Source: Symsagittifera roscoffensis
Taxonomy: Eukaryota; Xenacoelomorpha; Acoela; Convolutidae
Assembly (NCBI RefSeq): GCF_963678635.1
Contig: NC_087062.1
Location: forward strand, 77,253,200 to 77,317,199
DNA length: 64,000 bases
Reading direction: 5' to 3'
A program made the translations under genes and the position numbers. The notes beneath the pieces are model-generated. The model was not told the origin of the DNA. It saw nothing but the letters and a program-made list of their open reading frames with translations, and ran no database searches. Shown one piece after another: positions 11,100 through 21,790 of the stretch. The first letter of the stretch is position 1; the number at the start of each line of letters is the position of its first letter.

Positions 11100-12419
11100 G
11101 CCCCATTTTTGAGGAAAATGTCGCGGATCTCAAATTCTCAAAATGAACTGCACGATATTATGTGTGGGAGGATAATTTAGAATGTTCATCAGAAAAAGTG
11201 AAATCTTGAGCTAGCTTTCTAAAAAATATCTTGCCTATGACTAATTTTCGTAAAATCATGGAGACTTGAAAGTTTCCAATTGGGCCAACTTGGGGAACTA
11301 TTATAGTGGGAGAAATATTAATTCGGCTCAAAAATTTTTCAAACTATCTGATTTTGTTTTACATTGCAAAAAGCTCATGGCATTAAAATGGCATTTTTGC
11401 TTTAAAAAAAAACTCAAAAAGTATGAAAAAAATCAGCTATGTTTTTTTAAATACTTTTTAAAAATTCCATTAATGACTGAAAATTAAAAAAAATACTCCA
11501 AGACATTAAGGGGCTTCCATTCGATACGAGTAGTCTTGTCCTTATTCAAATCAAAACTACGAGTTTTTTCTGAAACCTTTATTTCTGCTTTTTAGAAGAC
11601 AAATTGAGCCAATATATTAAAATACATTCAACTTTGTTTTTAGAACTAAGAAGATCCCAATTCTGTATTCAAAATAATTGAAAAGAAAAAAAGCTTTCTA
11701 AAAACTGAATAAGACTGCTCGTACACTAGCGCGAAACCCAGGATGTTCCGACAGAAATTTAAGAACAATTTAAAAGAATATTTTTTTAAAAAAACGAAAA
11801 AACTATTGAAAAAACGCAAATTACTACCCCTCCCCCCTTCACATGCATATTTCAACCACAAAAGACTTTTTTGGCGTCTTGTATCCTATTAATACGACCA
11901 AACTACAGCCTTAATTCAACTTGGAACGCATTAATTCGCCTTGAACAAGACTGCTTGTATATCAGGGCGAAGCCCTGAATGCTCGGACTGAACTTTAAGG
12001 TCAAATTTAAACCTTTTTGCTCGAAAAAATGACAAAAGATTGAAAAAAAATATACTTTTTTCATATAAACGACAAACCCGTCAAAATCAAAAACTGCGAG
12101 TTAAAAAGTCAAACTTTGCCTGGAAAAAAACACCCGAGCACAAATGTTCCGTCACCTTGGTTGAAAATCGGAATAAAAACTTTAATGCTTTTGTGAGTGA
12201 GCAATTCTCTAAGTTATAATTAAAATTTACACAAAAAGATAACTATTTAAAAAAAAAACCTATAAAGTAATCAAAACGTTGCTTCTCAAAATGTTGCTGT
12301 TGGAGGAAAAAAATTCAGTTGAAGTGGATAAAAAGAAATTACAAGAATTCCTTTAACAAGTTTTGCTTAGAAGTTAAAAAAAACACTGAAAAAACTTTAT
12401 TTAGAAGTTGCAATGAGTT
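11100..12419. other. GPCR intron 2, left part: repeat relics
   Basis: AT-rich sequence. It holds two copies of the CAAGACTGCTCGTAT hairpin family (about 11706-11750 and 11945-11990) and a diverged copy of the LINE-3'-like repeat (about 12060-12190). No coding region is supported. Confidence 0.4.
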
Positions 12420-12722
12420 TGCGATAACTAGGAGGGCGGCTATTATCTTTAGAGCTAAAACAAGGATGTTCAATTGTGGAGTTTCAAAATTTAATGTTAC
12501 GTTGTTTGTTCTTTCGTTAGTAGTTCAGATCGACTGGCTTAAATCCATACATGAGTATAGCAAACTGAAGTGAACCAAAGATAAACTTCTAAAACAGCAC
12601 CTCTGACCTTGACTATTCATAAAAAAACAAAATCATTAATATAATTACATAGCGCCAATAATACACTTAACTGCAACTGCAGTAATAAAACTATGTCCCA
12701 GCTCAAGGTTGCAGCAACCGCA
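12420..12722 (-). repeat. 3' LTR of the Ty3/gypsy element
   Basis: About 303 bp. On the minus strand it starts TGCGGTTGC and ends GTTATCGCA, so it keeps TG..CA ends. It matches 18077-18378 across CAGCACCTCTGACCTTGACT-like and TACACTTAACTGCAACTGCA blocks, with many point differences. A purine run (minus-strand AGGGGAATTTAG) lies just upstream in element orientation and fits a polypurine tract. Confidence 0.8.
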
Positions 12723-13068
12723 AAACTAAATTCCCCTGAGGACCAAGAAAATTTTATCTTTCAAATAAAAAAAACATTAATAATATACTAGAATAATGAG
12801 AGTTTAGGACTCAATTTGATGAATAGGTGCGTCAATGAATTTTTAGTTTCAGCGTTCCAAATTTAGTGGCACTTTCCACTTGGCATCCCAAGTTCTGGAA
12901 ATGTCGAGGGCGGCATACTCAAACTTTCGCCGAAACAAATGGGTCACCAGGAGTCCTAATCTTGTCTCCATTGGCTTGTCTGTCGATAGGCCTCCGAAGC
13001 TAGATGATTTAATTCAGCAATGGCATCGTCGGTACTGATCTCCTTTACTTAGTGCTGTTTTGAGCTGC

Positions 13069-14266
13069 CTAGACGTTTTGGCCCCTGATTTTTATTTGAT
13101 CTCTTACTACGGCAGACTTTACTCCCGTCGGGTCATCTACGCTTGAATCATCAGAGAATCCTGATGGAGTGCTGAGTCCCCCCGTGGTATGTTCCTCCGA
13201 AGTCGTCTCTTTGGCGTTCAAATTTTCTTCTGCGGTCTTCTGTTTTCCCCTCGTTAAGACTTGGTCTGCTAGGTTCTCCCACTCTTCTGGGGCCATATCT
13301 TGCTGTTGAAAACTGTTGAGAATCGTGTTAGGGAATATGTCTCGATCTATCATTGTGATTTTAGTACTGCTTTTTTCGGTGATTGAGGACTGCTCGGCTT
13401 TTGGACTTCTTGCGTCCGCACACTCTCTACTGTTTTCGCCGATTCTCAAATGCAGCTTTTAATTTCTTTTTCTCTTGTGCAGTATATTTCTGCGGTTTTT
13501 GTTTCATAGCTACTTCCTCCTGGGTTATTTTGGTCCTATTGACTCTGGACCACCATGATTAGGTTTCGCTCTTTTAACCACTAGGTTTAGGCTGCCTCCT
13601 ACTGGTGTGTCGTTTGATGTCAACACTGTGTCGCTATTCTGAAAGAGTTCATTTGCCTTGCTCTTCTTGTTGCTAACTCGGGGATTCTTCCCCAGATTCG
13701 CTTTCCAGTGGTGGCTGATGTTTTCTTTCGGCTGCTTGAGAGGACTTGTAAACTTGTCCTTCTGGCTCTCTTTCTATCCGGTATTTGGCAATCCTTTGAG
13801 TGATATTTTTGACCTCGTTAGATCACTTTTGCGGTAAATTGAACCCGCTGCTGTTGCGACCGTTGTAGGTGTCTCCGATACCACTGTGCCTCTCAGCGGA
13901 TTCGTTAATGCTAATCCACTCTTCCAGTTTTCGTCTATGAGAAGAAGGTTCGGGGTAGTTCTGTGCTCGAAGATTTAGGTTTGTCTCTAAGAATCCGCGT
14001 TCCCAGGAATAGAGCAATTCATTCCTAAGGTCCGGATTATTCGTGATTGTGTCGCAAACGATCCTTCGAAGATCGTTCTCCGCTGAATCTCGCCTCCGGT
14101 AGTTCCACTTTGCGGTTGCCTCGAGTAACGCTTTAAGTGTCCTCGCCCGGTCTCTGTTGCATGCCGATGCAATCTGCTGCTTGAACAGCGGGCTGACCTC
14201 TCTGCTTTTCTGGCCTTTTCGTACAACCTTCAGTGAATCTCGGGTTGGGTCAATCCGTTTCTTCAA
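13069..14266 (-). pseudogene. Post-integrase region of the Ty3/gypsy element
   Basis: Two minus-strand frames, 14266-13823 (147 codons) and 13449-13069 (126 codons), lie between the integrase and the 3' LTR. The first is basic, with Arg-rich helices and an NDLRRIVCDTITNNPDLRNE segment. The second is acidic and rich in Ser/Thr. Neither shows a known domain to my reading. They may be the integrase C-terminus plus an extra ORF, but envelope features (signal peptide, membrane anchor) are absent. Confidence 0.4.
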
Positions 14267-14349
14267 TTGGCTGGCAGTGAGCTCGGACCTCTAAAAATGA
14301 TTTTTATCTAAATTTTCAGAATTTATAAACATTTATCTCATATGATCTT

Positions 14350-14896
14350 AAATTCAGTTTTGGAAGTCTGCCAAAGGGTGTCTCGAATGGCGCTTGTTGG
14401 ATGATTTTTTGCTTACTTCAACGCATGTTTCGAATTATTGTACTACGCAGAGTTTGATCGACTTTACGTTTTCTTCTACCAACATTACGCCGAGTCTTCT
14501 CTTTATTGTTTGAATTGTTCTTTCGACCGACCCACAACCGTGATGATTGCCAACGGGGCAAAATTTTTGCTCAATGTTATTATCAAGGCAAAACTTTTCA
14601 ACGCATTTCCTTAAAACTCCAAAAATTGGTCTGTTCTTATTGATTCGTGTTTTATATGAGTGTCGATATAGGAGCGTTGAAGTTTTATCGAGGATTTAGT
14701 CCCCCCCATAGATTTTGTAACTTTGAGTGAAAGAAAATTCGGAAAACAGTCGATTGATACCAGCAGATAGATCTTTTTCTCTTTGTGATCTTCCATCGGA
14801 CCGGCGTAGTCCAATTGGACTTTTGTCCCAGCTGCGGGAGCAGTGGAAGAGGTTTCGTTGAACTTTTCGGAAATAAGTATTTAGCATTTTAACCAA
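14350..14896 (-). pseudogene. Integrase fragment, Ty3/gypsy
   Basis: The minus-strand frame at 14814-14611, extended by overlapping frames to 14896, has a DYAGP motif (first catalytic Asp) followed by YLLVSID and SLKVTKS. This is the usual start of a gypsy integrase catalytic core. The sequence continues through frameshifts to about 14350. The remaining catalytic residues are not in one frame, so the enzyme is inactive as written. Confidence 0.7.
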
Positions 14897-15299
14897 AACT
14901 AGTACTTTCCCTGCGCTCCTCGGGCAGATTGATCAATCCTTTATGCATATGGACCGCCACAAATAGTTCGACAAATCAAGCGTATTCTCCTGTCCTGGAT
15001 GGCCTCGATGGATCCTCATCATAACAGCGGGTATGATTTGTCCTGGAACTGATAGCATATTAACTACTCTTATACAGTCGTCGATGACTGACAACTGATT
15101 CCAGAGTGGGTTCTTTTATGGCCCATTAACTCGAATCCTGCACGGTCGTTCCGTTCTACGACCCGTATTAAGCGATCCATCAAAAATTTTCGGAGATGAG
15201 CTCAGCCAGCAAGTTCTGGTCAAACTGTTTTGAGAAGCTAATGATTCCTATTTCTCCTAGCTGCTCTTTTTTCTGAAATATCTTCTTCTTGAAAATTTA

Positions 15300-16870
15300 T
15301 TTGACCCTTGCTGACTGTTGTTTGACACTCACCTCTGGACTGCAATCCCCCATATTTTTGAGTGCTCCTCCCCCATTCAAATTTCTGTACTGGTAATTTT
15401 TGTATTTTTCATTTATTTTCTTCTCATATTATTCTCGTATTAACGGTCGAAGTTTATCCGTGAGGTTAGCAGCGTTGAGTATAAACTTAGAGAGGTGGTT
15501 TATGCTTCCCAGAAATAATGTAAGTTGTTTCAAGAATTTTGGATGATCTAATTTTTATATGGCCTCAGCTTTTGTAATTTTAGGTGTAACTCCGTTTTCT
15601 GACAATTTATGTCCCGGCCAATTCACCTCATTCATGAAAAATCCACTCTTTGACATTTTGGGAGATAAGCTTTTTTGATCTAGTTTGCCTAGTACCTCCT
15701 TAACCAATTTTTAGTGTTCAGATTTGGTACCCTTGGATAATTTCAAAATATCATCCAGAAAGCAGAACGTATTCTTTGCATTGATAATGGTGCGATCCAT
15801 CGCTTTTCGAAATTCTGCTGGCATATCAGACAGGCCATAGAATACGTTAAGAAACCTATATGTACCGGTCAAATGTCCCCCAAATTTGTTAAAACTGCAT
15901 TGTTTGGCAGTTTCCGCGGCCAGTTTCAGTTGGCTTTTGTGCCTACTGACTTTGCAGTGACAGTTTGATCCTCGCTGACTATCGAACGACACTCACCTCT
16001 GACGTGCAATCCTTATCCTCGGCGGTTAGGTCCACCTCTATAATTGCTTTCGTGGCTGATTCGTTGTTGTCTGACCTGCAATCCTTATCTTCGGCGGTTA
16101 GGTCCACCTCTAAAATTGCCTTTGTCGCCGATTCGTTGTTGTCCACTTTTGCATGCCCGATGAAATGATGTTTCCGTCACTTCCTCCTCCGTGATTTGTC
16201 CTCTGTCTTGCTTTCTGTTTTTTGTCCAAATATGTCATCCACAAATGACTGTCTGTTTAATGGTTTTGCATCTAGTGCCAACTTAATAGAGCCATATTTT
16301 TCCACGGTAATCACAAAAGTGGCTATAAAACAATCACTCGTTCATTTATCCAAACGCTCAATGTAACCTTTTGTCAACAGTTTTTCGATTTCTCTTTCAA
16401 TTTTGTCTTGAATGTGTATTGAATAGGGGCATAACGAAAATTTAAACTTTGTTCTCACAACGTGGTTATCATTTCTGATTATCAATTCGCACCTTGACGG
16501 TCAGAACGGTCTTTATATTTTAGGTAATTTTTTTGTTTCCAAACTTCCGACCTCTCGCACAGTAGCAAGTCAAACATTGACCTTACTTTTGGGGCTTGTT
16601 TTTGTGTAAAGCTAATCCCCACTCTGTTCTGAAGATCTAGCCACAAAACTCATCGTGTACGATGTTAGTTATGTCCCTTCCTGCAGATCGTATATCCGCT
16701 TTTAATGCCTCAAGTATCACATTTGGATGTTTATTTTAGTCCAGGGACTGTGCCGGCAGGTTTAGTTGTTCTGCTTGGACAAGTTTTGTCTTCTGTGTCG
16801 ATTCAAGAATTTGCTTCGCTGTCGACCAGTTTAAAAAGGAAATTGGTTTTCCGGTGTCCACGGTCGTGTT
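15300..16870 (-). pseudogene. Protease and reverse transcriptase remnants, Ty3/gypsy
   Basis: On the minus strand, a DTGKPISF motif at about 16865-16830 is a retropepsin active site. The RT palm lies at 15992-15711, with YRFLNVFYGLSDMPAEF (gypsy-type YxFxxxPFGLxxAPxxF) followed by a FLDDIL box, the catalytic YxDD equivalent. Intervening frames are shifted and interrupted. RNase H is not clearly recognisable. Confidence 0.75.
16008..16146 (-). repeat. Tandem duplication of about 72 bp inside the gypsy pol
   Basis: The segment CAATCCTTATC..GGCGGTTAGGTCCACCTCTA..GATTCGTTGTTGTC occurs twice in succession with a few differences, in frame with each other. It probably duplicated within the element. 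Confidence 0.65.
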
Positions 16871-16883
16871 AATGATCTGATTA

Positions 16884-17992
16884 TCAAAGGCTTTTGATTT
16901 TAGTAGACTGTTTTGAACATCTGTCTTTGTCCTCTAATCTCCTTTGGATATATCTTTTATTGCTATCCTTCCGTTTGACATTCAGTTCTTTTGACGTTAT
17001 TTCGAATTCTTCACATGAGTCGAATGTTTTTATTAAATTACACTCTTCTTCATAGTTTTCTGTGCCTCCAGTGATCTCATTTACTTGCTTCGATTGCAAT
17101 GTTTGAACTGTTTTCCCATTGCTGGGCAACTATTTAAGTGTCTCGCAATGAACAGTTTCCCACACCTATTGCATGGTTTCTTTTCTTTTGTTCGTTCTCT
17201 CATTTGGTTGTCTTTTTCTAAACTGATCACGATTGAATCTTTTATTCGATTGTCCACTGTTTCCCACCGCCAATATTGGTTCCTGTTTAATTTTTTTGTG
17301 ATCCCAATTGCGATTTTGTTGCTGTAGCATTTAGGTTAGATTTCTGAAATGCCTGGTTTGTTTGCTTACTTTGTTTGGTTTTCAATACACGTGTTATTAC
17401 CTCGTCTGGAGATAACGTTTCAAACGTGAGAGTATTTTGAAGTGCGGCGCTTCTCTTCTTAGAGATAAATAAGTCTCCTACCAATTCATCTTCTGAGGTA
17501 GCTAACGCTGATATTGCTGCCTGTGCAATTAATGCGGCATGGAACGTCCCCAGAATTTTTCTCGTCTCCTTTGAAGAGTTTGTTCCTTTCGTATGTAATA
17601 CTCTGTGATTTTTCGTATGTAGCTTTGGCTAAAGCTACCGTTTCCTTAAACTCCAGCTCCGAAAGTTCTTCAAGCCGTTTTTTGTGAACATATCGTTTTT
17701 CCCCTCTGTTCCTAGGGCAAGGAACAATCTCGACACCAGAAGTTTGTGTACTTCAATGTTTTATAAATTTCGACCTACCTTTGGTCCCCTTTTTCTTCTT
17801 TCTTCAATTTCTAATGCGGCACGATCTCTGGCCAATCTATCTCTTGCTTCACGGGCTGTTATCGCAGCGGCATCCTCTCCCGTTCGGAGTGTTTCTGGTC
17901 TCGGGTCTGGTTCCTCTACGACAGCTTTCGGCGCTTCTAATAGTGTCTCCGGATTTAAATTCTCTTTTACCGTTACTGCCATCAGGAACTGA
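16884..17992 (-). pseudogene. Gag remnant with C2HC zinc knuckle, Ty3/gypsy
   Basis: Minus-strand frames from 17982 (MAVTVKENLNPE..) to about 16884. An Arg/Glu-rich helical N-terminal part is followed, at about 17185-17120, by a zinc knuckle CNRCGKLFIARHLNSC (C-x2-C-x7-H-x3-C). Frame changes near 17700, 17484 and 17290 break the protein. Gag would form the virus-like particle and bind RNA through the knuckle. Confidence 0.65.
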
Positions 17993-18049
17993 ACAAACCA
18001 TATCTTGAAATTCCATGGTAGGTCTGAATTAGTTGTGGTCCAGCATCCT

Positions 18050-18076
18050 GTGACAAGATACCTGTGGTCTGCGCCA
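18050..18076 (-). promoter_or_regulatory. Primer-binding site of the Ty3/gypsy element
   Basis: Directly inside the 5' LTR, the minus strand reads TGGCGCAGACCACAGG. The leading TGG pairs with a tRNA CCA end, and the complementary tRNA would end in CUGCGCCA. The tRNA identity is not determined. Confidence 0.65.
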
Positions 18077-18378
18077 TGTGATAACTAGGAGAACGGCTAT
18101 TATCTTCAGAGACAAAACAAAGATGTTTAACTGTTGAGTTTCAAAGTTTATTGATAGGTTCCTTGTTCTCTCGTTACTAGCTCAGATCGACTCGCTTGAA
18201 TCCATACATGAGTATGGCAATTTGAAATGAATTTTAAATAATTTCTAAAACAGAACCTCTGACCTTGACTATACATAATTAACAATATCAGTAAAATAAT
18301 TACGTAGCGCCAATAATACACTTAACTGCAACTGCAGTAAAAAAAACTAGGTTCCCGCTCAAGCTTGTTGCAACCGCA
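18077..18378 (-). repeat. 5' LTR of the Ty3/gypsy element
   Basis: About 302 bp, homologous to 12420-12722. Minus-strand ends are TGCGGTTGC and GTTATCACA. It contains transcription start and polyadenylation signals by analogy only; I do not see a convincing TATA box. Confidence 0.8.
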
Positions 18379-18582
18379 GTACTACAGAGTCTTTTGATTA
18401 TCTTGAGACAGTTATTGTTATAATGATAAAACTTTCTGTAATTTCGATTTTCATGATTCATCAGAGAAAATATTTTCAGCTGAATTGCGATGGATTGGAG
18501 TGAATTATGTTGGTTTACGCCTTGAACTGCAGAAAGTCAAAATATGTACATTGTGGCTGCAAACTCAAAATTTTTTAGAAAA

Positions 18583-21500
18583 ATTGCTCTTGAAAAGAAA
18601 CATATCAAAAATTATTCCCTTTTTTGTTCGCATCTAAATTTTTGAGAACTTTAATCACAAATCATAAAAACAAAGCATTTTATTGGTCGTTTTTTAAAAA
18701 CAAATTGACTAAAAGTTGCGTGCAGAAAATACGTTCGAAACAATTAAGTGTCATTTTTCATAAAAGGAGACAGCGTAACATCGTTGTGTTGTTCCGGCTT
18801 TAATATCGAAAGTAACGGAATACTTGTGATCGAGGTGGGTTTTTTTCTTCAGACAAATTTCGAATTTGGAACTATCCTTTTTTGACAAAATTCTTTATAT
18901 ATCATTCGAAAACTATTGTTTTCCTGAGCTAAAATGTGAAAATATATTTCATCTGTGAAGATTTTTTGTAAACTTATGGGGGTTTAGCGATTGCTACTTC
19001 GGCCAATTTGGTGCAAACAACGAGCGCTATAATTCGCGCTATTAACGCGTAAGCGGAGGTTTAAACCTCTTTAGAAATCGTTCTAAATTGTTTCAAGAAA
19101 GTTTATATGCCAGAAATGATTTGCTAAAAGGATCGAAACTCATCGCTTCGGACATAATAAGGCGTGTGGGGGGATGTTTTTACAAAAAATCTCATTTATA
19201 AAAAAATTGTGGCTTTCCAGTAGAATACTGATGGGAAGTTCTTCCACAGAGTTTATAATATTGTCCAGTTATTTTTGCACGTTGTGCAGTCGCGGCACAT
19301 CTGCCAAGTGCAAAGGTTGAGGGTACTGTATTTTTCACTGTAGAATTTCCACATAAGAGTTGTGATGCGCTGTTTGAGTCCGTGTTCTATCCTGAAATTG
19401 ACAAAAATGATCAATTCTATTTGCAACTCTGGTTGTACGAAAAACGAATTCTCCCCTGCGTTTTTCTATTCGAGTTTTGGGTAATTTGAAGGGCTCTAAT
19501 GGTCGGTCTGGGGTATTTTTAGCTGTGGGAAGTGGAATGCTGTGGTGTTCGTAGTCAGTGCAGAGTTTTGAAAGCAAAAGTAAGTAATTGGTCTGTAGGA
19601 ACATTGGCAGAGGTAAAATGTTGAGCATTCTAAGTTGATCAGTGTTTTTTTGTAAAATTGCTCTTGAAAAGAAACATATCAAAAATTATTCCCTTTTTTG
19701 TTCGCATCTAAATTTTTGAGAACTTTAATCACAAATCATAAAAACAAAGCATTTTATTGGTCGTTTTTTAAAAACAAATTGACTAAAAGTTGCGTGCAGA
19801 AAATACGTTCGTTCGAAACAATTAAGTGTCATTTTTCATAAAAGGAGACAGCGTAACATCGTTGTGTTGTTCCGGCTTTAATATCGAAAGTAACGGAATA
19901 CTTGTGATCGAGGTGGGTTTTTTTCTTCAGACAAATTTCGAATTTGGAACTATCCTTTTTTGACGAAATTCTTTATATATCATTCGAAAACTATTGTTTT
20001 CCTGAGCTAAAATGTGAAAATATATTTCATCTGTGAAGATTTTTTGTAAACTTATGGGGGTTTAGCGATTGCTACTTCGGCCAATTTGGTGCAAACAACG
20101 AGCGCTATAATTCGCGCTATTAACGCGTAAGCGGAGGTTTAAACCTCTTTAGAAATCGTTCTAAATTGTTTCAAGAAAGTTTATATGCCAGAAATGATTT
20201 GCTAAAAGGATCGAAACTCATCGCTTCGGACATAATAAGGCGTGTGGGGGGATGTTTTTACAAAAAATCTCATTTATAAAAAAATTGTGGCTTTCCAGTA
20301 GAATACTGATGGGAAGTTCTTCCACAGAGTTTATAATATTGTCCAGTTATTTTTGCACGTTGTGCAGTCGCGGCACATCTGCCAAGTGCAGAGGTTGAGG
20401 GTACTGTATTTTTCACTGTAGAATTTCCACATAAGACTTGTGATGCGCTGTTTGAGTCCGTGTTCTATCCTGAAATTGACAAAAATGATCAATTCTATTT
20501 GCAACTCTGGTTGTACGAAAAACGAATTCTCCCCTGCGTTTTTCTATTCGAGTTTTGGGTAATTTGAAGGGCTCTAATGGTCGGTCTGGGGTATTTTTAG
20601 CTGTGGGAAGTGGAATGCTGTGGTGTTCGTAGTCAGTGCAGAGTTTTGAAAGCAAAAGTAAGTAATTGGTCTGTAGGAACATTGGCAGAGGTAAAATGTT
20701 GAGCATTCTAAGTTGATCAGTGTTTTTTTGTAAAATTGCTCTTGAAAAGAAACATATCAAAAATTATTCCCTTTTTTGTTCGCATCTAAATTTTTGAGAA
20801 CTTTAATCACAAATCATAAAAACAAAGCATTTTATTGGTCGTTTTTTAAAAACAAATTGACTAAAAGTTGCGTGCAGAAAATACGTTCGTTCGAAACAAT
20901 TAAGTGTCATTTTTCATAAAAGGAGACAGCGTAACATCGTTGTGTTGTTCCGGCTTTAATATCGAAAGTAACGGAATACTTGTGATCGAGGTGGGTTTTT
21001 TTCTTCAGACAAATTTCGAATTTGGAACTATCCTTTTTTGACGAAATTCTTTATATATCATTCGAAAACTATTGTTTTCCTGAGCTAAAATGTGAAAATA
21101 TATTTCATCTGTGAAGATTTTTTGTAAACTTATGGGGGTTTAGCGATTGCTACTTCGGCCAATTTGGTGCAAACAACGAGCGCTATAATTCGCGCTATTA
21201 ACGCGTAAGCGGAGGTTTAAACCTCTTTAGAAATCGTTCTAAATTGTTTCAAGAAAGTTTATATGCCAGAAATGATTTGCTAAAAGGATCGAAACTCATC
21301 GCTTCGGACATAATAAGGCGTGTGGGGGGATGTTTTTACAAAAAATCTCATTTATAAAAAAATTGTGGCTTTCCAGTAGAATACTGATGGGAAGTTCTTC
21401 CACAGAGTTTATAATATTGTCCAGTTATTTTTGCACGTTGTGCAGTCGCGGCACATCTGCCAAGTGCAGAGGTTGAGGGTACTGTATTTTTCACTGTAGA

Positions 21501-21790
21501 ATTTCCACATAAGACTTGTGATGCGCTGTTTGAGTCCGTGTTCTATCCTGAAATTGACAAAAATGATCAATTCTATTTGCAACTCTGGTTGTACGAAAAA
21601 CGAATTCTCCCCTGCGTTTTTCTATTCGAGTTTTGGGTAATTTGAAGGGCTCTAATGGTCGGTCTGGGGTATTTTTAGCTGTGGGAAGTGGAATGCTGTG
21701 GTGTTCGTAGTCAGTGCAGAGTTTTGAAAGCAAAAGTAAGTAATTGGTCTGTAGGAACATTGGCAGAGGTAAAATGTTGAGCATTCTAAG
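18583..21790 (-). repeat. Three tandem copies of a roughly 1.08-kb LINE 3' end
   Basis: Units start at 18583, 19657 and 20735 (periods 1074 and 1078; the first lacks one CGTT). Each holds about 350 bp of minus-strand ORF2 C-terminus (frames at 19682-19335, 20760-20413 and 21784-21491, ending VEILQ) plus about 730 bp of 3' untranslated sequence. Units 2 and 3 look identical over long stretches. Unit 1 differs by a handful of bases, for example AAGAGTTG for AAGACTTG. The unit nearest 21.8 kb is continuous with the LINE body. The extra copies begin inside the coding region at ACACTGATCAACTTAGAATG. I infer amplification by unequal exchange or template jumping after insertion. Confidence 0.85.

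Larger units (their letters stand above)
12420..18378 (-). mobile_element. Degenerate Ty3/gypsy LTR retrotransposon
   Basis: A 5.96-kb element read on the minus strand. Two LTRs of about 300 bp flank gag with a zinc knuckle, a DTG protease, reverse transcriptase and integrase in the Ty3/gypsy order, RT before integrase. Many stops and frameshifts break all frames, so it is not autonomous. A primer-binding site abuts the 5' LTR, and a short purine tract (AGGGGAA..) precedes the 3' LTR. The LTR copies differ by many substitutions and small indels, which makes this an older insertion than the 18.9-kb element. No clear target duplication is visible. It lies inside the putative GPCR intron 2, antisense to the receptor. 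Confidence 0.85.

Noticed and set aside
13069..14266. Envelope gene in the gypsy relic
   Set aside because: The post-integrase frames are basic or acidic and soluble, with no signal peptide or membrane anchor.
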